A DNA stretch of 64,000 nucleotides from Sphingobacteriaceae bacterium (GTDB lineage: Bacteria > Bacteroidota > Bacteroidia > Sphingobacteriales > Sphingobacteriaceae): positions 147,579 to 211,578 of the forward strand of contig CAHJWG010000008.1 in NCBI GenBank assembly GCA_903642215.1, given 5' to 3'. This document shows positions 39,209 to 49,461 of this stretch, in pieces. The notes under the pieces are model-generated. The model was not told the DNA's origin. It did not search any database and worked only from the letters and a program-made list of their open reading frames with translations. A program made the translations under genes and the position numbers. The first letter of the stretch is position 1. Every line of letters starts with the position of its first letter.

Positions 39209-39242
39209 AGAAAGGTGTCCGATTACTCAGACACCTTTCTTA
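39209..39242 (-). terminator. Terminator after rplI
   Basis: AAGAAAGGTGTC and GACACCTTTCTT form a 12-bp stem, with T-rich DNA on the minus-strand side. Confidence 0.85.
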
Positions 39243-39254
39243 TTTTTATAAAAT

Positions 39255-39330
39255 TTCCGACTCTCGATCTAACTGACTTTCGGTCTTTCTAACTCTCGGT
39301 CTAACTGACTCTCGGTCTAACTGACTTTTA
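39255..39330. repeat. Short tandem repeat between terminator and rplI
   Basis: Units of about 18 bp built from CTCGGTCTAACTGACT recur three to four times. They probably arose by slippage, and no function is apparent. Confidence 0.7.
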
Positions 39331-39774
39331 CTATTCAGCTACAACCGTAAAAGGAATTTTAACTTTTACTTCTTTATGCAGGTTTAAATTTGCGACATAA
39401 TCACCAACAAACTTAGGATCTGCATCAAAAGTAATTTTACGGCGATCAACCTCGAAACCTTGTTTCTTCAAAGCATCCGAAACTTGGATCGTATTAATTG
39501 CACCGAAAATTTTACCGCTTTCGCCTGCTTTTGCACCGATCGTAAGCGTTATACCTTCTAATCTTGCAGCAATTGCATCAGCATCTTTACGGATTTTTTC
39601 TTGTTTAAAAGCAGCTTGTTTTAGGTTTTCAGCCAAAACTTTACGTGCAGATTCGGTTGCCATACTTGCAAATCCTTTCGGGATTAAAAAGTTACGACCG
39701 TATCCTGGCTTTACATTTACGACATCATCTTTCTCGCCGAGATTTTTGATGTCTTGTTTTAAAATAACTTCCAT
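39331..39774 (-). CDS. rplI: 50S ribosomal protein L9
   Basis: The protein has 147 residues. The N-terminal rRNA-binding domain MEVILKQDIKNLGEKDDVVNVKPGYGRNFLIPKGFA is unmistakable, followed by the long helix and the C-terminal domain (GKIFGAINTIQVSDALKKQGFEVDRRKI). It is the last gene of the rpsF-rpsR-rplI operon, 9 bp after rpsR. Confidence 0.98.
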   Translation of the reverse strand: MEVILKQDIKNLGEKDDVVNVKPGYGRNFLIPKGFASMATESARKVLAENLKQAAFKQEKIRKDADAIAARLEGITLTIGAKAGESGKIFGAINTIQVSDALKKQGFEVDRRKITFDADPKFVGDYVANLNLHKEVKVKIPFTVVAE

Positions 39775-39783
39775 TTCGTATGC

Positions 39784-40047
39784 TTATTTTAAAGAGTCAG
39801 CAACATAAGGCAATAAACCGATATGGCGTGCGCGTTTTACCGCTTGAGCCACTTTGCGCTGAAATTTTAACGAAGTCCCGGTTAAACGACGTGGCAACAA
39901 TTTACCCTGATCGTTAATAAACTTAAATAAAAAGTTTGCGTCTTTGTAATCAATATACTTGATTCCGTTCTTTTTAAAACGGCAGTATTTTTTACGGTTA
40001 TCCTCTACTTTAGGGGCGGTAACGTATTTAATTTGATCGTTTGCCAT
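39784..40047 (-). CDS. rpsR: 30S ribosomal protein S18
   Basis: The protein has 87 residues. [64 protein letters not shown] is the S18 core. Its start touches the rpsF stop, so the two are translationally coupled. Confidence 0.98.
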   Translation of the reverse strand: MANDQIKYVTAPKVEDNRKKYCRFKKNGIKYIDYKDANFLFKFINDQGKLLPRRLTGTSLKFQRKVAQAVKRARHIGLLPYVADSLK

Positions 40048-40415
40048 TATCTTGCTGCGGCCTCCTCAGTTTTTGGTTTACGCTGATTAAAAGCACCGCT
40101 ACGTTTCTTTTCGTTATAAGCGATGGCATGTTTATCCAGCGAAATAGTTAAAAAACGAAGCACGCGTTCATCACGGCGAAACTCGGTTTCCAGTTTATTA
40201 ATTAGTTCACCCGGGGCCTTGTATTCAGTTAGGTGATAGTAACCTGTAGTTTTCTTTTGTACAGGGTACGCTAATTTTCTCAAACCCCAATTATCCTCCT
40301 GGATAATTTCGGCTCCGTTATCAGTAAGGATTTTCGTGAATTTGGCAATTGCCTCTTTCGCTACTTCTACAGATAACAACGGGGTAAGAACGATTACTGT
40401 TTCGTACTGTTGCAT
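40047..40415 (-). CDS. rpsF: 30S ribosomal protein S6
   Basis: The protein has 122 residues. It shows the S6 fold with [66 protein letters not shown] and a basic C-terminal tail ([20 protein letters not shown]). It is the first gene of the operon. Confidence 0.98.
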   Translation of the reverse strand: MQQYETVIVLTPLLSVEVAKEAIAKFTKILTDNGAEIIQEDNWGLRKLAYPVQKKTTGYYHLTEYKAPGELINKLETEFRRDERVLRFLTISLDKHAIAYNEKKRSGAFNQRKPKTEEAAAR

Positions 40416-40558
40416 TCTTTGCTGTTAATATTTAATGATTTATCCGCCAAAAAGCGGAGTGCAAATGTAGGAAGAAGTTTCAATTAATCAAACCAATATT
40501 CAGCAATTTTTAGGCGATAAAAGAAGCATTATATTTGAAAATTGATTTCAACTATTTT

Positions 40559-41158
40559 TCAAAACTTGCGGTAAAACGGATCGGTTGCCAAAGCCAGCAT
40601 TTCCCGGTCGCCTTTGCTATCGCCGTAAGCATAAATCTTTGCAAAAGAATCCAAGTTTGGAATAGCTTTTTTAATCCGATTTACCTTTTCTGCACCATAA
40701 CAATTTGGCGTTTTAAACTTTCCACTGAGGATGTTGTTTTGAATATCCAATTCAGTTGAAATGTATTCAATTCCTTGTTCGGCTGCAAACTGTTGTACAA
40801 TTAAATCAAAGTTTGCAGTTACCATATAAATCTGGTGCATACTGTTTTTATGCCATAAAATTTTGGTTAAAGCATCTTTACGCAATCTTATATTTAATTT
40901 ACTTTGATAATATTTCTGCACGGTGGTTGAAAAATATTCTACCGTTTCTCCGGAAAATAATTGGCTAAAAATTGATTGTTTAGCCTTTTCGTTATTTAAA
41001 ACTTTAATCAGATACAAGGTAAAAACAGGAAAACCATAAATTAATTTTAAGGGTGATAAACCAGTTTTTAGGCGATAAAAAAGGTAGTCCCAGAAAATAT
41101 CACGATTGGTAATTGTACCATCAAAATCAAAAAAAGCAATCGTTTTAATTTCTTTCAT
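40559..41158 (-). CDS. HAD-family phosphatase (HAD-IB)
   Basis: This 199-residue hydrolase has motif I FFDFDGTITNRD at the N-terminus, motif II MVTANFD and motif IV AYGDSKGDREML. ATG 41158 puts motif I at residues 9-20, and the start overlaps the previous gene's end by 14 bp. HAD-IB members act on small phosphorylated metabolites such as phosphoserine. Next to a UbiA-type prenyltransferase it could dephosphorylate a polyprenyl-phosphate sugar phosphate, as in decaprenylphosphoryl-arabinose synthesis. That role is an inference from gene order. Confidence 0.85.
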   Translation of the reverse strand: MKEIKTIAFFDFDGTITNRDIFWDYLFYRLKTGLSPLKLIYGFPVFTLYLIKVLNNEKAKQSIFSQLFSGETVEYFSTTVQKYYQSKLNIRLRKDALTKILWHKNSMHQIYMVTANFDLIVQQFAAEQGIEYISTELDIQNNILSGKFKTPNCYGAEKVNRIKKAIPNLDSFAKIYAYGDSKGDREMLALATDPFYRKF

Positions 41159-42605
41159 AAATGGCAGTTTGATACCACGGGTAAACATTTCCTAAAGGAA
41201 GTTTACCCAATTTAGGGTGATCAGTAATAAAATTGTTCTTGATTAATTTGAAGTTAGGTTCAGGCTGCGGTACATTTGAACCGGAGTATGATTGCTGATC
41301 TATTAAATATTGAATTTCTTTATCAGTTTTATTTAGAGTAATACGCTTGTACTGATCCAAACAATATGGCCACAAAGAAAATGTAATGGCAAGTTTCTTG
41401 TTTTTATCTGTTAAACGAAGTGTTTTGATAAACTCTTTTCTAAATACTAAATATGAAACTTTTTTATCATTTGTATTATAGAATAATAATGTTTTACGAA
41501 TAAACCCGATAGAATTTACAAATAATATTATAACTACAATTACTGAAGCTCCTTTTAAAAAAAGAGTTGTTTTACTTGTATTCAATTCCTTGACAAATAT
41601 TACAAACAAGACAAAGAAAAATAAAGGTGATAAAACAAGCATGTTGTAATTCATCGGCATATCTTTAAAAGAAAAATATGAAATTACACAAGTAAGTATA
41701 ATTAGCAAACCAAATGAGATGACTTTATTTTTTTTCAACAAAATATAACTTGTATAAAAAACTGTAATCGAAAAGTTAATTATCAATAAAGGAGCATAAG
41801 TGTAAGTTATATAAAAACTGATAAAGGTTTTTAAAGAATTTGTAGTATATCTGTTAGCAATTACATTACGCGAATGCTGCTGCAAACTTTTAACTAATTC
41901 CATTACATGGTAAGGATAAACAATTACAAAACAACATAACACAACACCAAAGCCTAACAGGGTTAATACAATTGGTTTAATTTTAAATCCACTTTTAAAT
42001 ATCAATAAACCCAAAGTAATCAGCATTAAATAAAATGTTGAAACAGGAGAAGTAATTAAATTTAAACATACAATTATACCATTGTTAAAATTACAAAAAC
42101 GCTTACTTTGATAAACATTATTGAGGATGAAACAGGAAATAAAAAACTTGCAAAGCACTTCCGGCCGGCCTTCCTGAATACCGTAAAAAGAAAATAAAGC
42201 TATCAGCCAAAGTATAGTAAAAAGATACAAGTTAGCAGAAGAAGGAATATTTTGTTTAAGTAAATAAACCCGAATACCAATCAATAAAACAACTACACTT
42301 GATAAATCTATTATGGTTTGGCTTACATACATATTATTATAAAACTCTGGTAACAAGTTATTTATGAAAGCGATTGTATAAGGAAACAATGGCGGATAAA
42401 ACAAAAACCGATGTTGTACAGGATCCAACCCTGCATCATAAAGCGGGTTAATTAACTGATGAAAATGGTTGATAAAATAAGCCGCAGGTAAAAAACAAGT
42501 AGAATCCTGGATGAATCCCGGGTAACCATTCAAAGCAAAATCAAACACAATATAAGCATATGCAACCAAAATAAGCGCGAACGTAATTTTAAAAACTGAT
42601 TTCAT
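41145..42605 (-). CDS. Polytopic membrane protein, possible lipid-linked glycosyltransferase
   Basis: The 486-residue protein has about ten to eleven hydrophobic helices and an N-terminal loop with an acidic pair after helix 1 (NGYPGFIQDSTCFLPAAYFINH). This layout resembles GT-C fold transferases that use polyprenyl-phosphate sugars. The start is fixed by an ATGA overlap with the UbiA gene (42602-42605). It is co-transcribed with the UbiA and HAD genes. No specific substrate can be read from sequence. Confidence 0.7.
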   Translation of the reverse strand: MKSVFKITFALILVAYAYIVFDFALNGYPGFIQDSTCFLPAAYFINHFHQLINPLYDAGLDPVQHRFLFYPPLFPYTIAFINNLLPEFYNNMYVSQTIIDLSSVVVLLIGIRVYLLKQNIPSSANLYLFTILWLIALFSFYGIQEGRPEVLCKFFISCFILNNVYQSKRFCNFNNGIIVCLNLITSPVSTFYLMLITLGLLIFKSGFKIKPIVLTLLGFGVVLCCFVIVYPYHVMELVKSLQQHSRNVIANRYTTNSLKTFISFYITYTYAPLLIINFSITVFYTSYILLKKNKVISFGLLIILTCVISYFSFKDMPMNYNMLVLSPLFFFVLFVIFVKELNTSKTTLFLKGASVIVVIILFVNSIGFIRKTLLFYNTNDKKVSYLVFRKEFIKTLRLTDKNKKLAITFSLWPYCLDQYKRITLNKTDKEIQYLIDQQSYSGSNVPQPEPNFKLIKNNFITDHPKLGKLPLGNVYPWYQTAIYERN

Positions 42606-43474
42606 TTGGTATAAATTAAAACAGCAAAACTTAACAGCCAAAAAAAGATACTTAATTGTATAAAGCGGTCTTGAGTTAAAATTTTAACCGGTGAACCACT
42701 TGTTTTTTTTATAAATGTTAGTTGCAGATAGCGCAACAATCCAAGTAAAACAAAAAGCGTTGTAAAATAAGAATATTCTCCAAGTCTGAGAATGATCTCC
42801 GGAGAGATAATATACATGATATAACAAACCAATAATACGCCCGTTAACATGGATAAAACTATTTGCAAAAATTCTATACTATAACCATGGATTGACATTC
42901 TTACTTGTTTATTAACATCCGTTAGCATTATGTAAATATCATCCATTCTTTTTGATAAAGCCTGGAACATGGATAATAAAAAAACCATAATTATCAGCCA
43001 TTTACTTACGGTAATATCTGCAGCTAAACCTCCGGCAATTACTCTTAAATTGAAACCGATACTAATAATTGTTACATCGATTAAAGCATGGTTTTTTAAT
43101 TTGACAGAATACAATACGTTTAAAAAAAAATAACTTAATATAATCCATAAAACTTTTATGGAGATAAAAAACCCTATTGTACTTGCAATAGCAAATAAAA
43201 TAAATGATAAAATATAAGCTTCAGCCTTTGATATTTTTCCGGATGGAATTGGTCTGTTTTTTTTTACAGGATGCTGCTGATCAAATGAGATATCCATCAA
43301 ATCATTAAAGATATAAATGGAGCTTGCGATAAAACAAAAGGAAAAAAATACAGGAATAGTTTCTAAAAATTTTGTCTTGTTAAACAACTCTCCTGAAAAA
43401 AAAATCGGTAAAAAAATATAAAAGTTTTTTAAATAATGCGGAACACGTAATAAGGGTAAATATTTTTTTATCAT
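42602..43474 (-). CDS. UbiA-family prenyltransferase (decaprenyl-phosphate phosphoribosyltransferase-like)
   Basis: This 290-residue integral membrane enzyme begins IKKYLPLLRVPHYLKNFYIFLPIFFSGE and has the first Asp-rich motif NDLMDISFDQQHPVKKNRPIPSG, both close to the branch that transfers phosphoribose to decaprenyl phosphate. ATG 43474 is preferred to the upstream TTG. With the following membrane protein and HAD phosphatase it resembles the transferase-phosphatase pair that makes polyprenyl-phospho-ribose or -arabinose in actinobacteria. The substrate is inferred. Confidence 0.85.
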   Translation of the reverse strand: MIKKYLPLLRVPHYLKNFYIFLPIFFSGELFNKTKFLETIPVFFSFCFIASSIYIFNDLMDISFDQQHPVKKNRPIPSGKISKAEAYILSFILFAIASTIGFFISIKVLWIILSYFFLNVLYSVKLKNHALIDVTIISIGFNLRVIAGGLAADITVSKWLIIMVFLLSMFQALSKRMDDIYIMLTDVNKQVRMSIHGYSIEFLQIVLSMLTGVLLVCYIMYIISPEIILRLGEYSYFTTLFVLLGLLRYLQLTFIKKTSGSPVKILTQDRFIQLSIFFWLLSFAVLIYTK

Positions 43475-43611
43475 AAACAAAATGAACAGTATTACGCAAG
43501 ATATATATTTTATCCAGAAATATATGTCAGTAAAAAACTTAAATAAGTTGATTTAATTTGAACAATAAACTGTGTTTAAATTACACCATTGTATTTAAGC
43601 AAAACTTAAAT

Positions 43612-44577
43612 TTACTTAGTTTTTGGACTTGGTTGTGCAACAGCTGAAGGCGAATCTCCTTCGATAAACGGCCAGCCATCCTGGTTATAAAGAATCCTGT
43701 CCATACACATTTTTCGTTTAAAAATTGTAGTGCCTTTGATAAAGCAATCTGCCGGATCAACTGCATGATAAATGATCCAATCGTTTTCTTCGGTATCTTT
43801 TATGATACAATTCTGGCCGCATGTGTCCCAATATTCATTGGGTTTTAAAATAACATGATTGCCGGGTATTGGTTGAAACTCTTTCTGCGGATGATCAGAC
43901 CAGTAAACAGAAACCGCGTATCCGTTTTGAACCCAGGTATTATCACCGGAAACCCATAAAAAATAGCGATCATACTTGGATTGATAAGTTACAAATGCAC
44001 CTTCCCGTAAACTTTCAAATTTAACACCGGGCTTTGGAAACAAAACATCTATTGGCTTGCTGATAATTGAATAACCATCGCCATCAACTTCAACTACACT
44101 TATGGGTTCATGGGCCGAGCCGTAATACAATAAATTTTTCCCACTTTTTGCATCATAAAAGAAGCATGGATCAATCATCCGGTAAGTTGATCCCGGGATT
44201 TGCACCAGCGGTTTTCCAATATCAATAAAACCATGCGGTTCGTTGGAAACCGCTAAGGCTAAGCACATTCCATCTTTGGTATCCGGCTCGGCTGCATAAT
44301 ATAATCGATACTGATTTCCAACTTTTACAACTTGCGGTGCCCAAAATTTATTACAGGTTTTTGCCCAAACCGGTAGCTCTTTTAAAGCTCCAACAGGTTC
44401 TGACCAATTTACAAGATCTGTAGATTTGCTTAACTGAATATTATTGATTGTTGGCGAAAATTCATCGTGCGTAGCATAAGCATAATAACCATCGCCCGGA
44501 ATAAAAATAACGGAAGGATCGGGGAAATCAGCATTGATGATTGGATTGGTATAAGTAGTTTCTTCAGGCATAATCAT
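43612..44577 (-). CDS. Glycoside hydrolase family 43
   Basis: This 321-residue five-bladed propeller has the catalytic base Asp in YTNPIINADFPDPSVI, the pKa-modulating Asp in YRMIDPCFFYD and a candidate acid Glu in SLREGAFVTY. These are the GH43 triad positions. It has no obvious signal peptide and may be cytoplasmic. Substrates in this family are arabinan, arabinoxylan or xylo-oligomers. A second in-frame ATG (44571) is possible as start. Confidence 0.9.
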   Translation of the reverse strand: MIMPEETTYTNPIINADFPDPSVIFIPGDGYYAYATHDEFSPTINNIQLSKSTDLVNWSEPVGALKELPVWAKTCNKFWAPQVVKVGNQYRLYYAAEPDTKDGMCLALAVSNEPHGFIDIGKPLVQIPGSTYRMIDPCFFYDAKSGKNLLYYGSAHEPISVVEVDGDGYSIISKPIDVLFPKPGVKFESLREGAFVTYQSKYDRYFLWVSGDNTWVQNGYAVSVYWSDHPQKEFQPIPGNHVILKPNEYWDTCGQNCIIKDTEENDWIIYHAVDPADCFIKGTTIFKRKMCMDRILYNQDGWPFIEGDSPSAVAQPSPKTK

Positions 44578-44648
44578 TCTGTTGTTTTGGCTTAAACAAC
44601 ATGTAACATCAAATTTAATTTTAGGTTGATAAAAACAGTATCCAAAAT

Positions 44649-45251
44649 TTAATCACCTGTTTCGGTTAATAAGTCTGCAAAAACTTCATCCAAGTTCAGC
44701 ACAAAACCAGGCAATATTGAACTGGTAACTTCATCTCCAAGTGTTAATAATCTGGTTGTTTGAAACTGTCTGCTTTCGTCTAAAAAATTTTTCGAAAAGG
44801 TTTTTCCGTAAGGATTAATAATCCAATATTCCTTCACGCCTGCTTCTTCATAAGCTTCATACTTGTTTTGCAGTTCTGTTTTGTTATTCCCCGGTGAAAG
44901 GATTTCTACTACAATATCCGGCGCACCCAAACAACCTTTTTTATCAATTTTTTTTAGATCACAAATCACGCAAATATCAGGTTGAACAACAGTTGTAATT
45001 TCTTTATCATCAATTGATTTCCGAATTAAACGTACATCAAATGGTGCTGCATAAACAGCACAAGGTTTTTTATCAAGATAAGCATATAATTTAAAAAAAA
45101 CTTTTCCAAAAATCCGCTGATGAAACTCCGCCGGTGCCGGACTCATCTTGAAAATATAACCTTTAATCAGCTCCAGCCGCTCATCAAAAGTCCATTTTAA
45201 ATAATCTGCGTACGTGTAAGTTTTAGTTAGATCGAGGTCAGAAAATTGCAT
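44649..45251 (-). CDS. Uma2-family (DUF820) putative endonuclease
   Basis: The protein has 200 residues from ATG 45251. The restriction-endonuclease-like fold is seen in YIFKMSPAPAEFHQRIFGKVFFKLYAYLDKKPCAVYAAPFDVRL, VQPDICVICDLKKID and PDIVVEILSPGNNKTELQNKYEAYEEAGVKEYWIINP, with the catalytic Asp, Glu and Lys/Gln positions. The function of this large family is uncertain. It is divergent from dnaX with a short spacer. Confidence 0.88.
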   Translation of the reverse strand: MQFSDLDLTKTYTYADYLKWTFDERLELIKGYIFKMSPAPAEFHQRIFGKVFFKLYAYLDKKPCAVYAAPFDVRLIRKSIDDKEITTVVQPDICVICDLKKIDKKGCLGAPDIVVEILSPGNNKTELQNKYEAYEEAGVKEYWIINPYGKTFSKNFLDESRQFQTTRLLTLGDEVTSSILPGFVLNLDEVFADLLTETGD

Positions 45252-45366
45252 AATCCTTAGTATTGCTTTCAAAAATACAAATTTATTTGATGCTGTTTTT
45301 ATGCCGGTAAAAACAGTATCGCAATCCGGTTTGCACAAACCCGGCGTTCTGTTTAACTTCGTGCTG

Positions 45367-47211
45367 ATGGATAATTTTGTTGTTTCGGCCCGTAAATATC
45401 GCCCGGTAACGTTTGAAAATGTTGTAGGCCAGCGGCATATCACCGGCACGTTAAAAAATGCGATCAAAAACAATCAGCTGGCGCAGGCATTTTTGTTTTG
45501 CGGCCCGCGCGGCGTGGGCAAAACCACCTGCGCACGCATCCTCGCCAAAACTATTAATTGCACTAATTTGCAGTCGGATACCGAGGCTTGCGGCATTTGC
45601 GATTCTTGCCGCGCTTTCCAAAACGGCAACTCTTTTAATGTACACGAGCTGGATGCGGCTTCTAATAATTCGGTGGATGATATTCGCAATCTGATTGAAC
45701 AGGTACGCATTCCGCCACAAGCAGGCCGCTACAAAATTTATATTATTGATGAGGTGCATATGCTGTCGCAGGCTGCTTTTAATGCTTTTTTAAAAACGCT
45801 CGAAGAACCGCCGCCGTACGCCATTTTCATTTTAGCCACAACCGAAAAACATAAAATTTTGCCAACCATTTTATCGCGTTGCCAGATTTTTGATTTTAAC
45901 CGAATCCAGGTTGATGACATGACGCATCACCTCGAATTTATCGCGCAAAAAGAGCACATTAATTATGAGGCAGACGGACTGCACATCATCGCCCAAAAAG
46001 CGGATGGCGGTTTGCGCGATGCACTTTCGATGTTCGACCAGATTGTAAGTTTTTCGGGCGGAAAAGAAATCACTTACAAACTGGTTATTGATAACCTGAA
46101 TATACTGGATTATGATTATTATTTTAGGTTGACGGATTATATTTTAGGTGAGAACACGCCGCAAAGTTTGCTGATTTTGAATGAGATTTTGGCGAACGGA
46201 TTTGATGGCTATCATTTCATTTCCGGTTTGGCTAATCACTTTCGTAATTTATTAGTTGGCAAAGATGCTTCAACTTTAAAATTGATGGAAGTAAGCGAAA
46301 ACATCCGTAAAAAATATGAGCAGCAGGCACAACAGGTTTCGGTTTCGTTCTTGGTTTCCGCTTTAAATCTGGCAAATCAATGTGATTTAAATTATAAGCT
46401 GAGTAAAAACCAGCGTTTGCAAGTGGAACTGGCCTTGATAAAAATGTGCCATATCAACGCCGCTTTTAACCTGGTAAAAGAAGCATCGGCTTTACCAAAG
46501 CCAACAGCAGAACCCGAAAAAAAAAAGCCTGAATTAATAGTTACTTCAACGCAACCTGTTCCGGAAACGGAAACTTCTAATCCTGTTGAAGAAGTAACTT
46601 ATCCTGCTATTTCAAAAACGGAAAATAATTTTCAACCTGAAGCTGCACCAAAACCAGCAGAAGATATTGTAGAAAAACCTGTTGTAAAAACAGTAGAAGC
46701 AACGCCCGAAAAGGTAAATATTTTTATTCCGAACCTCAACCCAACTTCTACTTCTATCAAAATCCCTTCTTTAAAAGATTTGGGCAAAACAGCTTCGCAG
46801 CAAACTGTTGAAGATGATCCTTACTTAAAAGGAACCGATTTTGAAGATTTTGATACAAATACGTTCCTAAAAAAATGGAATGAATACGCTGCCAAGGCCA
46901 AAGCAGAAAATAAAAGTATGACTTTGCTTACTGTTTTTAACAACATAAAACCGGTAATGCTTCGGTCTTATGTTTTTGAATTGGTGCTGGAGAATAAATC
47001 TCAGGAAAATATTTTTAAGGAAGATAAACCAAACATCATGAACTTTTTACGTTCGTCCCTTAAAAATTTTAATATTGAGATACAAACCCGGATTGAAGAA
47101 CAATCCGGGTTGAGAAAACCATATTCGCCGGTAGAAAAATTCCAATTTATGGCTGCCAAAAATCCCGAACTGGCAGAGTTACGGAAAAGGTTTAATTTGG
47201 AAATTGATTAG
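45367..47211 (+). CDS. dnaX: DNA polymerase III subunit gamma/tau
   Basis: This clamp-loader ATPase has 614 residues. ATG 45367 gives the canonical start MDNFVVSARKYRPVTFENVVGQRHIT. Walker A (FCGPRGVGKTTCARIL) lies near residue 45, the zinc ligands are in NCTNLQSDTEACGICDSC, and DEVHMLSQAAFNAFLKTLEEPP and SRCQIFDF follow. After about residue 370 a Pro/Glu-rich linker leads to a C-terminal tau-like domain. No frameshift site was examined. Confidence 0.96.
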   Translation: MDNFVVSARKYRPVTFENVVGQRHITGTLKNAIKNNQLAQAFLFCGPRGVGKTTCARILAKTINCTNLQSDTEACGICDSCRAFQNGNSFNVHELDAASNNSVDDIRNLIEQVRIPPQAGRYKIYIIDEVHMLSQAAFNAFLKTLEEPPPYAIFILATTEKHKILPTILSRCQIFDFNRIQVDDMTHHLEFIAQKEHINYEADGLHIIAQKADGGLRDALSMFDQIVSFSGGKEITYKLVIDNLNILDYDYYFRLTDYILGENTPQSLLILNEILANGFDGYHFISGLANHFRNLLVGKDASTLKLMEVSENIRKKYEQQAQQVSVSFLVSALNLANQCDLNYKLSKNQRLQVELALIKMCHINAAFNLVKEASALPKPTAEPEKKKPELIVTSTQPVPETETSNPVEEVTYPAISKTENNFQPEAAPKPAEDIVEKPVVKTVEATPEKVNIFIPNLNPTSTSIKIPSLKDLGKTASQQTVEDDPYLKGTDFEDFDTNTFLKKWNEYAAKAKAENKSMTLLTVFNNIKPVMLRSYVFELVLENKSQENIFKEDKPNIMNFLRSSLKNFNIEIQTRIEEQSGLRKPYSPVEKFQFMAAKNPELAELRKRFNLEID

Positions 47212-47280
47212 CTTTCTTAAGCCCTCTCCTTTAGAGAGGGTTTGGGTGAGGCTTTTCTTCCAAAGGAGAGGGACTTTAAG
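47212..47280. repeat. Intergenic hairpin repeat
   Basis: CCCTCTCC and GGAGAGGG arms occur twice within 60 bp, with GGGTGAGGC between. This is a palindromic interspersed element of a kind common in Bacteroidota, and it may act as a terminator for dnaX. Confidence 0.65.
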
Positions 47281-47286
47281 AAATGT

Positions 47287-47772
47287 TTAGTTAAACAATT
47301 TATCGTCGTTATCGCCGGCATCTTTGGTTAGGTAACCTTCAGTATCAATTCCGCGGTCATTTTTTGGGTAACCTTCTTCGTCCAGATCGTCGCGGTCGTC
47401 TTCCGGCGTTCTCGCCAAAACCTCGTCAATCGGGTCTAATTCAATATCCTGGCCTTCATCAACGTGCATTCCTAAATTATCCAAACTGTTGGCATCGGTT
47501 TCCAAAGTTTGGCCTGGAATGTATTCATCCACTGCTTCCGGATTGGCTTCATCATACATAGAATCAAAATCTTCGCCGTTTGGCGCAGCCGTATTATACG
47601 GATAATCATGCTGATAATCAGGATCATCGCTTTTTACATCCAGCTCGTAACTGTTTTTATCGGTATTATAGGCCAGATCGTTCTGATCGGTACTATCGCC
47701 CATTTCTTTCAGCTTTTTGTCGCGGTCAAGGTTTTCGTCATTGCCGGGTACTAATGGATTCGGATTGCTCAT
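47287..47772 (-). CDS. Acidic hypothetical protein
   Basis: This 161-residue, strongly acidic protein is rich in Asp, Asn and Tyr (DQNDLAYNTDKNSYELDVKSDDPDYQHDYPYNTAAPNGEDF) and is probably disordered. A short motif recurs near the end (DEEGYPKNDRGIDTEGYLTKDAGD). No function is recognised. Confidence 0.75.
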   Translation of the reverse strand: MSNPNPLVPGNDENLDRDKKLKEMGDSTDQNDLAYNTDKNSYELDVKSDDPDYQHDYPYNTAAPNGEDFDSMYDEANPEAVDEYIPGQTLETDANSLDNLGMHVDEGQDIELDPIDEVLARTPEDDRDDLDEEGYPKNDRGIDTEGYLTKDAGDNDDKLFN

Positions 47773-47925
47773 GATTGTTGTTTTTTTATAGAACTATAAA
47801 GGAATTTTTAAGCCAGAAGTTTGCCTGCATATTCAATAATCATGATTTTTACAGGAAACCTGAACTGCCGTTCTATCATTTTTATATATTTGGAACGCTA
47901 AAAAATTATCCATAAAAAACGCATC

Positions 47926-49158
47926 ATGCCACAAAAAATTAAAGTAGCCAACCCGGTTGTAGAACTGGATGGCGACGAGATGACCCGCATCATCTGGAAA
48001 TTTATTAAAGATAAACTGATCCTGTCCTACCTGGATTTGGATATTAAATATTACGATTTAGGGATTGAATACCGCGATGAAACCAATGATCAGGTCACCA
48101 TTGATTCTGCAAATGCCATTAAACAATACGGCGTGGGTATTAAATGCGCCACAATTACACCTGATGAAGCCCGAGTGGAAGAATTTGGGTTGAAGCAAAT
48201 GTGGAAATCTCCAAACGGAACAATCCGTAATATTCTGGACGGAACGGTTTTCCGCGAGCCAATTGTGATGAGCAACGTGCCGCGTTTGGTACCAAATTGG
48301 ACGGCCCCAATCTGTATCGGTCGTCATGCTTTTGGTGATCAATATCGTGCAACGGATTTCGTAACGAAAGGAAAAGGAAAACTAACCATCACTTTTACGC
48401 CGGAAGATGGTGCAGCCGAGCAATCATTTGAAGTTTATAATTTTAAAGATGATGGTGTTGCGTTGGCAATGTACAATACGGATGAATCTATCCGTGGATT
48501 TGCACATGCTTGTTTTAACCAGGCTTTAATGAAAGGCTGGCCGCTATATTTATCTACTAAAAACACCATCCTGAAAAAATACGATGGCCGTTTTAAAGAT
48601 ATTTTTGAAGAGATTTATCAGCAGGATTACAAAACCAAATTTAAAGAAGCCGGCATCGTTTACGAGCACCGTTTGATTGACGATATGGTTGCATCGGCCT
48701 TAAAATGGAACGGAAATTTTGTTTGGGCCTGTAAAAATTATGATGGCGACGTGCAGTCTGATACCGTTGCGCAAGGCTTTGGTTCTTTAGGTTTGATGAC
48801 TTCTACTTTGGTTACGCCGGACGGAAAAACCATGGAAGCCGAAGCTGCACACGGAACGGTTACACGCCATTACCGCGATCATCAGGCTGGGAAACCAACC
48901 TCAACCAATCCGATTGCTTCTATTTTTGCCTGGACGCGTGGTTTGGAATTTCGCGGGATTTTAGATGGAAACCAGGAACTGATCAACTTCTGTAAAACAC
49001 TGGAAGAAGTTTGTATCGAAACCGTAGAAAGCGGCAAAATGACTAAAGATTTAGCGGTTTGTATCCACGGAAACAAAGTAGAACACGGCCGTGATTATCT
49101 TTATACTGAAGAATTTTTAGAAGCGATTGATGAGAACCTTAAAGCAAAATTAGGCTAA
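47926..49158 (+). CDS. icd: NADP-dependent isocitrate dehydrogenase (eukaryotic-type)
   Basis: This 410-residue TCA-cycle enzyme oxidises isocitrate to 2-oxoglutarate. It belongs to the homodimeric eukaryotic-like branch: [44 protein letters not shown] (substrate Ser/Asn/Arg residues), [11 protein letters not shown] (Tyr), [19 protein letters not shown] (metal Asp) and [12 protein letters not shown] (NADP site). No close operon partner. Confidence 0.96.
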   Translation: MPQKIKVANPVVELDGDEMTRIIWKFIKDKLILSYLDLDIKYYDLGIEYRDETNDQVTIDSANAIKQYGVGIKCATITPDEARVEEFGLKQMWKSPNGTIRNILDGTVFREPIVMSNVPRLVPNWTAPICIGRHAFGDQYRATDFVTKGKGKLTITFTPEDGAAEQSFEVYNFKDDGVALAMYNTDESIRGFAHACFNQALMKGWPLYLSTKNTILKKYDGRFKDIFEEIYQQDYKTKFKEAGIVYEHRLIDDMVASALKWNGNFVWACKNYDGDVQSDTVAQGFGSLGLMTSTLVTPDGKTMEAEAAHGTVTRHYRDHQAGKPTSTNPIASIFAWTRGLEFRGILDGNQELINFCKTLEEVCIETVESGKMTKDLAVCIHGNKVEHGRDYLYTEEFLEAIDENLKAKLG

Positions 49159-49245
49159 ACAACACTGATTTTTTATCGATAAAAAAAGCACGTTTGCAAC
49201 TTTGAGGGCATGCTTCTTTGTTAAAACTGATTGTTATATTTGAAT

Positions 49246-49461
49246 ATGAAGTTTACAGCAGTTATAGAAAAAGGTGAAAATGGTTTCTTTGTTGGTCAGA
49301 TAGAAGAAATTCCGGCAGCTTTGGCACAAGGTGAAACAGTTGAAGAACTAAAAATCAATTTGCTGGATGCTTTAAAGCTAATTTTAGAAGCCAATAAAGA
49401 ACTTACTGAAAAAGAGTACGTTGGAAAAACCATTTTGAAAGAAGAGCTGGAATTGATTTAA
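49246..49461 (+). CDS. HicB-like antitoxin
   Basis: The protein has 71 residues from ATG 49246. MKFTAVIEKGENGFFVGQIEEIPAALAQGETVEELKINLLDALKLILE is the HicB RNase-H-like fold. Its last base overlaps the start of the hicA-type gene, giving coupled translation. The order antitoxin before toxin is the less common one for hic loci. Confidence 0.9.
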   Translation: MKFTAVIEKGENGFFVGQIEEIPAALAQGETVEELKINLLDALKLILEANKELTEKEYVGKTILKEELELI

